Below the pieces are notes generated by a model that made no database searches, was not told where the DNA came from, and worked only from the letters and a program-made list of their open reading frames with translations. The translations under genes were made by a program, and so were the position numbers. 64,000 nt of DNA from Channallabes apus (lineage: Eukaryota > Chordata > Actinopteri > Siluriformes > Clariidae), in the NCBI GenBank assembly GCA_030522415.1, contig CM060115.1, forward strand, positions 8,653,579 to 8,717,578, in the 5' to 3' direction. The first letter of the stretch is position 1; the number at the start of each line of letters is the position of its first letter. Below, piece by piece: positions 57,160 through 64,000 of the stretch.

Positions 57160-57960
57160 TTGCAATAGACCTGTGACGGCCGGTCAATAAGGGGCTCAGG
57201 GGCGTCGCCCCCTTAAAGTTAGGCAGAGAAGAATCCTACTTTAACATGTAATTATTTAACATAATAATTATTTATTTTAATAATGAAATAGTCATTTAGT
57301 CACAATAAAGTATTCCACTGTATTTCTTAATATAAATTATTATTATTCGTAATAAAAAAAAAATCTAAACTGTATTACGTTTGTTACAGTACGTGTGTTT
57401 GTGTACGCGGGCCGCCGGACAAACGGTGATCTGAGGCTGAGCTCAAATTGGATTTCTTCAAATCATCCTTGGGGCGGAGCTCTGTGCGCCCCGAACCCTC
57501 CCACTTTAGTTCTTAGCGAATCAATATTGTTTATAAATATTTGGGCTCATGTAATTGGATTGTTAGTTAATGTATCGAATAGTGATTGATGTGGAAGCAG
57601 CTAAATATGAAAGAAAATTCTGTAATTTCTTTACTAAAATACCCCTTCGCAAGGCGATCGGACGAAGAAAGAAAAAAAGCTAAAGAGCTTGGACCAGATC
57701 TTCTAATTAAGCAGCAGTCAAGTGATCGCGGGTTGAGCTTACACCCGGTGCTTTTCCACCACTTCTTATTCCAGCACTTCAAATTAGGGCGGGGCCAAGA
57801 CTTTTGCACAGTACCAGTTAAACTAGTTAAAAAATTGAGAAGTAAAATTACAAGGAAGATGCACATTTTTCAAAAAGCTTTAATCCCTGATGATAATTTT
57901 TTTTTTTTGCTTGAAGGTGTGAGTCTATTTAACATCGTCATGCGTCATCCATTCTAAGCT
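57160..57960 (+). pseudogene. hAT-like (TTF/ZMYM-type) N-terminal relic
   Basis: The frame from 57586 reads MKENSVISLLKYPFARRSDE then ERKKAKELGPDLL-IKQQSSDRG. This resembles the lead-in to the TTF-type zinc finger of ZMYM1/KIAA1586-like hAT proteins. Downstream (LSLHPVLFHHFLFQ) does not match and looks like fused unrelated DNA. A GC-rich end-like block lies at 57177-57215 ('cggccggtcaataaggggct'). Confidence 0.35.
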
Positions 57961-58395
57961 CCAGTGTGACAAACACACAGCATTTCCACTATATTCGTTT
58001 AGACTTGTTATCTGAACATTTTCACCCCGCATGAATTTTTAGCAGTTCGACAGGAAGTGGCCTAAAATCAGTCAAAGAACACAGAAAAACACAGCAGTAA
58101 TTACAGTAAGTCGTTAGAAAGTCCTTTATAGTCCTTATGTCACTGATATAGATGTGAGTCAGCCATGTTTCATCTGTTCATCTGAAATGACTCATTTGTT
58201 TCTTTCACCCTTGTTCCGATGGTTAAAAACTCATTTTTTTTTTTACATTTGAAACATTTATAACAATAATAATATAAAGCTCTTATAGAGCAGTGGTTGT
58301 CAACGCTGTTAATTATCTGACAGAGGTGTCAAGTAACGAAGTACAAATACTTTGTTACCTTACTTAAGTAGAAATTTTGGGTATCTATACTTTTT

Positions 58396-58645
58396 GGGCA
58401 GGGGTGGCTCAGTCGGTTAAGGATGTGGGTTACTGGGTTACTGATCGGAAGGTCGGGGGTTCGAGCCTCAGCATCGCCAAGTTTCCACTGTTGAGCCCTT
58501 GAGCAAGGCCCTTAACCCTATCTGCTCCAGGAGCGCTGTAAGCTGACTGACCCTGCGCTCTGACCCCAGTTTCCTAATTGAGATATGCGAATATGACATT
58601 TCACTGTGCTGTAAAGTACATGTGACAAATAATTGAACATTCTTC
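58396..58645 (+). repeat. tRNA-derived SINE, third family, inside hAT
   Basis: Head GGGGTGGCTCAGTCGGTTAAG, B-box GGGTTCGAGCC, body 'ttgagcaaggcccttaaccc', 3' end 'catttcactgtgctgtaaag'. It splits the left end of the hAT element. Confidence 0.9.
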
Positions 58646-59303
58646 TTCTTTTTCTTCTTTACTGGAGTAATTATTTTTCAGCCGACTTTTTACTTCTACT
58701 CGTTACATTTTCACGCAATTATCTGTACTCCTTACATTTTAAAAATAGCCTTGTTACTCCTATTTTATTTCAGCTTGTCATTCAAAAAGAAAACAAAAAA
58801 AAACATCCGGAAAAATCGCGCCATCCACATGGAGCGAATTTGATTGTGGTTGGATGATGTAATGTTTGCATGTAGTTCTGTTCAGCATCCTGACTCGTAA
58901 GCACGTAAGCACGTCGAGCAGGACGAGGTAACTAAGCGTGTGTAATCTGTCACTGGGCATGCGCATGAGAGAACAAAAAAGTAAACGGCACATTCGCTAA
59001 CAACTCCGTTTGTCTATGTGATCTTTATTTTCTTCTATACCGAAGGACGTTACAGATGAGAAGTATAAACATAACATTCCGACACCCTATTGGTTGGTAC
59101 ACGATCCATCGCACCTGCACATGACGTTACGTCACACACTCCAGCAAGGACGTTTGAATAAATTAGCATTTTCGGTTGATAAGGTTGTGATAAGCAGACG
59201 AAGCTGTCCGTGATAGAGACTCAAGATTCGAGCGAAATGTCACAACTAAGCACCAGCGAGGAAGGTAACAGCACCAGTAGGGTAACAGGAATGATATATA
59301 CTG

Positions 59304-59307
<4 letters not shown>

Positions 59308-59353
<46 letters not shown>

Positions 59354-59355
59354 AT

Positions 59356-59445
<90 letters not shown>

Positions 59446-59452
59446 TTTTTTT
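59308..59452 (+). repeat. Compound microsatellite: (CA)n, (TA)n, T-run
   Basis: (CA)n at about 59309-59349, (TA)n of about 32 units at about 59364-59427, then T25 to 59452. Confidence 0.97.
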
Positions 59453-60091
59453 ATTAACCACTTGGATGAATCATTCATTCTGACAGCACTAATGTTTATT
59501 GTAGACAACCATACAAGGGTAATTGTTACTAAGCCTGCCCTGGGTACACTAATTTTCTTGTATGTTGCCCTCACAGATTCCTGCAGCTAAGCTTGGATGT
59601 ACATTTACATTCCAATAAAGGTTACTGATGACACGCCTCTGGAGTTGGACTTTTTGCACCATTAAAATACTTATAGGCAACTAGTTATCATATCTTCTTC
59701 TCCATGAAACATGTTAATGCTCAGTAGTACAAATACTGTACATGGTTCTTTAATGTATTTGCATTGTACTAAAATGCATTCTTTTTCAATTGCCATATAC
59801 AGTATCCCAAATCACTATGGCCGTTAAATATAACACCTTTTTTTATGAGGTGTTAGTGTACAGTAGTATATAGGCCCGTGGCACAGCCTAAGCTTTTATC
59901 CTTAATGCTTTTTCCCCCCCCCTCACGTTATTTTTACTTTTATACTTTAAGTAGTTTTGAAACCAGTACTTTTACACTTTTACTTGAGTAAAAAGCTTGA
60001 GTTGATACTTCAACTTCTAAAGAAGTCTTTTTAAACCCTAGTATCTATACTTCTACTCAAGTCATGAATGTGAATACTTTTGACACCACTG

Positions 60092-60273
60092 TTATCTGCT
60101 GGGAGCAGAGAAAAACACTGTGCAGGACAGGCATTCCTCCAGGATCGGGGTTGGGACCCACTGTTGTTAATATTCAAATGTTTTTTTTTTTTTTTTTTTA
60201 CATTTTTATTGTTGTCATTTATAAGTTGCAGAAGATCATCATTATTAAACATGTTTTTTTGCCAGATTGAGGG

Positions 60274-60333
<60 letters not shown>

Positions 60334-60880
60334 GCAATAAATATTATTATTATAATACCTAAGTCTATGTATGAGGTTTTATAATGATGTTTTAGGCTGA
60401 TTTAAACAGAGGTATATGTTATGTCATACAGTACACAGTACAGTACCCAGCGTTACTCTGCTACACTTTTCCTTAGTGATGGTAGAACACAAAACCACTG
60501 GAATGAAAGCACAAGAAATAAAAAAGCCTATTAAAAAAAAAACCACCCAGTAACTTAAATGAAACATCACCTCTCAGCTCCCTTTACTACTTCTTTTTCC
60601 TCCTTAAGCAGGTGCTAAAGCCGCAGCGTGAACAGCTGTCTGCTGAATCAAACTGGCCAATTAGTGCAGAAAAAGAGAGTGAGACTTGAAAAAGAAAAAA
60701 GAAAAGAAAAAAAGCTTCTAGCAGGACATCTGAGGACACACTCGATCTCCCTTAGGGCTTTTAGATCGGAGTGCACACACAGTTCACGCTGCTGCGGTAA
60801 CAAAAGCACACATCCTCTCATGTTCACGGGCAGGTGGAGGCAGAAAGAGACAGGAGGTGTGAAGGAGCAATACTGACTTA

Positions 60881-60924
<44 letters not shown>

Positions 60925-61285
60925 ACTGTACCAAAGCAACAGGTCATATTTAACCATCATTACATAACTCCTGTTTTTTTTTTTTTTATATAACACGAGC
61001 CAAATGACAGGTTTGTATTAATGCGCTCCTTACTAATACATTAGCGTTTCCATAGTAACCGCTAATTCAGACTCGTACGGCAGATGCGCCACATTACCAA
61101 AGCCTAGCGATAAATCGATTAAAAAGGAACGGGAATGAAATATTGCATAATTACAGTTTATTATAATTGATGCCGTTTAAAATAAAACAAGAAATCGATA
61201 AGTCACTCTTAATGAAGCAAGAAACTCAGATACTTTGAGATAAGATAATCTAGAATTCGACAGTAGATATCAGATATCTAACCAG

Positions 61286-61329
<44 letters not shown>

Positions 61330-62111
61330 TTCGTCTTGTTTTCGGTTTTGACCTAGGCTTGAGCCACAGCTTCCAGCAAAAACCCTGCAGTCCCAATTAC
61401 CGAGCTTCTTGCAAAATCAGGCACAAGGGTCTGAAAGTCAGCAACTGTGAGAATGTTGGACTTGTCCGCACCACCACACACAACGCCGTGCATTTCCGTT
61501 TCACGAAATAAAAGGCCTCTCAGTTGTGTGATCATTACCACACAACACTTTTTTTTTTTCACACACAGAACATTAAGCTGACGATCCTGCTGTGTACGTG
61601 ACAGAACGTGCTGGACGTGGTGATACTGTGTTAGACTCGGATCCAGGCATGAGGTGGGACGACTGGTGTGGACTGTCAAGAGTAAAAAGAAACGGTTTTG
61701 CACTGAATTTTTTTTTCATCTCTGTAAACAAGCCGTGAATTGCTACGACAATTGACCTACTGCACCTAATTAGGGCGAATGTTATAGCGGGACACTGGAT
61801 GGACAAAACGAGATCGTCCATCATATTCATGTAGACCGATTAACCATAATTGTCCGCTAACAGGTGAAGTGAAACAACACTGATCACCAACTGTACAACA
61901 GAGACAACTGGTGACAGGATCATGTCAGGACCAAAGGCCAGTCTGTCCATTCCGATCCCACGGAAAAGCCAGTGCAGCACATCGATGCTGGTTGTGATAG
62001 AAAGGCACCAGAACACGTAGTGCACCACAACCTGGTGTGTACAGGCCCCATCAAGCATCAAGCAAAAAAAAATGGCTTCCAAACTCCCCAGACCTCCACC
62101 TGATCAGAAAT
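60092..62111. other. No gene seen; several simple repeats
   Basis: (TAA)n at 60274-60330, T-run 60181-60199, (GA)n 60884-60921, (CT)n 61290-61327. Block 60545-60880 is less AT-rich and purine-biased. No scar from 60931 to 63113. Confidence 0.5.
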
Positions 62112-62284
62112 GGAGCGTGGGGTAGCTCAGTGGTTAAGGTCAAAGGTCAAATCCAACAACCACCAAGTTGTTCATGTTGGTCGCTTGAGCAAGACTCTTC
62201 ACCCTCAACTGCTCAGATGTATAATGAGATAAAAATGGAAGTCGCTCTGGATAAATACCTAAATGTAAAAGGGAATATGTGCTA
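62112..62284 (+). repeat. tRNA-derived SINE, third family
   Basis: Head GTGGGGTAGCTCAGTGGTTA, body 'ttgagcaagactcttcaccc', 3' end 'gaagtcgctctggataaata' + 'cctaaatgtaaaag'. B box decayed. Confidence 0.85.
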
Positions 62285-64000
62285 GAAAAACAAGTCTGAT
62301 CCACAGAGGCCCCAGCACCCAAATCCTGGTGCACAGAACAGCACACTTCCGAAGGCTCTGCGGAGCCACACCAGGGTCTTTGGGACAAAACCTTGGTGGT
62401 TTTATTATTAATGGGGGGCCTGGAACCATTTACTTCCCTGATTCTTCAGTTTGTCTCTCTGGTGGACTCGAATAACCTTTTAAAGGTTTCCACAAACAAC
62501 AACTTCAGTTTACTTAAACCATTTCCTTTGTAAAGAACTCTACTTTGTAAAAACTGTCACCATTTACTAGCTGCTATTAAACGATACCTTTTGACCTGTA
62601 GGTTTAAAAGCAAGCATGTGGCTCCTCATAGACACACAAAGGAACTCCTTTTTTCAAAACTACTATAAACACTTCCTATCCTGCAATAATGAGTTGAAAG
62701 ATGCAAGTGAAAAACACAATAAACAATGACTTGGTAATGAAACAGTGGCCCAAATGGATAAAGTTCACGTCAGGACCATCGTTGTTAAGTCCAAGACAAG
62801 GAGAAGCCAAGATCAAGTAAAGACCAAGTATTAAGATTGTCAAAACCAAGTCTAAATAAATATGAAAGTGAATCAAGATTCGAGAAATTCCAATTTTTAT
62901 GGCTATGTTTGTACTTACATGTAGGTTTTTGGAATTTGGCAGGTGACTTTACCACGAGTGCCTTACGTGGATCTCATTCAACATCTGGCCAAATTGTCCT
63001 TCCTCAGACGCTCCAAGGATGGTAACTTGGTGGTGCTGAGATTTGAACCCATGCCCTTCTGAAAGGTATGCCAACATCCCAACCACTGTCCTGTCCCTGC
63101 CCCCCACTTCAGCTACTGTAGTTTCTAGAAATATGAATTGCTTTTTGTTACACCTTGTCAAGACCACGTCCATATTTAGTCCATGTCCAATTTATATCCA
63201 ACGTCCAAGTCTGACATTTTTACGTCCAAGAACATGTGCTGTTTTAGGCACGACCAAGTCCATATACAAAACATCTCAAAACTGGACACAAGTCCACTTT
63301 CTGACTCAAGTCCTACAAGTCTAGAACAGAATGAACAAAACATGGATACTTAACATGGAAGAGGTGAACTTAGGTAATCTAAGCAATGACAGGATGGAGG
63401 TGCAGACAGGCGCTAGAACTGGAATCAAAACACACACATGTTGTTCATCACCTTGGAACCTCCAACATGAAGAGGAAAAACCTTGACAGAAGAACAATCT
63501 TAGATTTCCGACTTTGGTTGGCGGATTTTTAACCTGAGTTGATGCTACTGGGACATCAATATAAAGATACCGTACTGTATATACACAAGCTCAAATATTT
63601 CTTTGGTCTTAACGTTACGGAAATCACACATGGATTTACATTCTTTCTCTCTGTGACGTGACAAAGAGCTTGCTGCGCAAATTAAAACAGAGCGGCGACC
63701 ACTGGGTGTCTTTTTAATAACCGTCACCATAAAACACTGCGTAAGTGACAACTCGGAACATGGAAACAATCGACCAGGACAAAACTATAGAGACGAAGGA
63801 CAGCTTCCCTGCCAATAACACTAATTCCTGCACCCAAGACAGCTCGACTGCCGGCAGGCGGGCGTTAATCTAATCTGTGTGTGAGACTTACTTTCTCCAG
63901 GAAATCCGTTCGGGGACCTGACGAAGGGAGGAAGAAGCAGCGGCGCCGCTGAATCTCAGCTCTTTTCTACGGCAAGCGACATGCATGTGCTTGTACTGTA
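62285..64000. other. No gene seen; SINE relic 62980-63105 (minus)
   Basis: At 62980-63105 the minus strand has 'ggggcagggacagtggttgg' and 'gggttcaaatctcagcacca', a decayed third-family-like SINE head. Repeated 'ccaagtc' phrases at 62785-62860 and 63160-63320 form a loose low-complexity tract. Splice-like signals near 63900 are unresolved. Confidence 0.4.

Larger units (their letters stand above)
58321..60091. mobile_element. hAT element (Tol2-like), 1.77 kb, non-autonomous
   Basis: Ends CAGAGGTGTCAAGTAACGAA (58321) and the complement CAGTGGTGTCAAAAGTATTC (ending 60091). The 8-bp flanks are TTATCTGA (58313-58320) and TTATCTGC (60092-60099), 7 of 8 matching. It contains a third-family SINE, long AC/AT/T runs and a small frame starting near 59237 (MSQLSTSEEGN) that runs into the repeats. 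Scars at 59299, 59734, 59798 and 59869. Sister right end at 24281-24472. Confidence 0.85.
251..64000. repeat. Dispersed set of about 126 TACAGTA/TACTGTA 7-mers (putative Tc1 excision scars)
   Basis: Start positions by hand: 251,1146,1166,1215,1343,1680,1771,2246,2315,2406,2693,2716,2927,4769,5385,6261,6402,7264,7773,8289,8583,8678,8698,9479,9768,10539,11398,11467,12857,15274,17614,18065,18497,18723,19578,20834,20849,21603,21670,21735,22858,22863,23059,23396,23418,23559,23616,23834,23906,24092,24119,24532,24650,24666,25138,25879,26167,26355,26698,29345,29687,31733,32118,32123,32147,33267,33334,34620,35093,35533,35682,35835,38629,38862,41030,41703,42051,42197,42204,42215,42735,43189,43384,43413,43723,44785,45077,46093,46407,46412,47601,48187,49716,49808,50266,50328,50608,50735,51189,51384,51865,52111,52249,52265,52338,52345,53128,53858,54089,54375,54672,54944,55776,55924,57385,58102,59299,59734,59798,59869,60427,60439,60924,63114,63573,63994. 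A few may be missed or be chance matches (32147 and 5385 lie in transposon ends). Confidence 0.75.

Noticed and set aside
63880..63990. A second exon at the right edge
   Set aside because: Minus strand: CAG acceptor and GTAAGT donor around about 26 bp. Plus strand: 'ttactttctccag' acceptor followed by an open frame. The two readings conflict, neither peptide is recognisable, and the sequence is cut by the window end.
251..64000. Assembly or sequencing artefact as the cause of TACAGTA excess
   Set aside because: A 5-bp insert always at TA with CAG or CTG between is not a known base-calling error, and young repeats in the same assembly lack it. Still worth confirming with raw reads.

Overview
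The window looks like teleost fish DNA. It has almost no protein-coding content and is crowded with fish-type transposons: Tc1/mariner and hAT elements, Harbinger-like MITEs, tRNA-derived SINEs and an L2/CR1-group LINE. I lean towards a catfish-like or other ostariophysan species, but nothing here proves that. The only conventional gene signal is one exon at 3531-3625 on the minus strand. It encodes a piece of a class I alpha-1,2-mannosidase (GH47, closest to MAN1C1) with good splice sites on both sides. Everything from 3626 to the right edge could be the large intron upstream of it, although an intergenic stretch cannot be excluded.

Layout. 0-5 kb: mariner and Tc1 relics, the GH47 exon, a pogo/Tigger-like MITE. 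5-7 kb: a SINE and a 1.9 kb Tol2-like hAT element with a perfect 8-bp target duplication. 9.5-11.6 kb: three SINEs, one internally deleted. 11.7-13.3 kb: a complete Tc1 element with about 200-bp inverted repeats and a dead transposase. 14.4-19.5 kb: an L2/CR1-group LINE with both ORFs, both broken. 19.5-25.7 kb: Tc1 relics, LINE tails, a SINE, poly-C runs. 27.4-31.3 kb: two arrays of one 34-bp minisatellite in opposite orientation. 31.3-42 kb: mariner relics, a Tc1 relic, two SINE families, a Harbinger MITE (TSD TTA) and a 1.1 kb hAT element keeping a BED-finger exon. 42-50 kb: sparse DNA, a long purine-rich tract, more mariner and SINE copies. 50-57 kb: a 33-bp minisatellite, a Harbinger-like element, three copies of a foldback element, and non-repeat stretches that may be conserved non-coding DNA. 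58-60 kb: another hAT element holding a SINE and long AC/AT runs.

The most striking signal cuts across all of this. The 7-mer TACAGTA and its complement TACTGTA occur about 126 times by hand count, where base composition predicts roughly 14. In four coding tests (LINE ORF1, LINE ORF2 twice, Tc1 transposase), removing the 5 bp CTGTA or CAGTA restores the expected reading frame. In a mariner copy the same 5 bp are absent from three sister copies in this window. TA+CAG+TA is the known footprint left when a Tc1-like transposon with CAG termini excises. I infer that this genome passed through a very large wave of Tc1 insertion and excision, leaving 5-bp scars about every 500 bp. The youngest SINE copies and the 1.1 kb hAT element carry no scars, so the wave seems older than those insertions.
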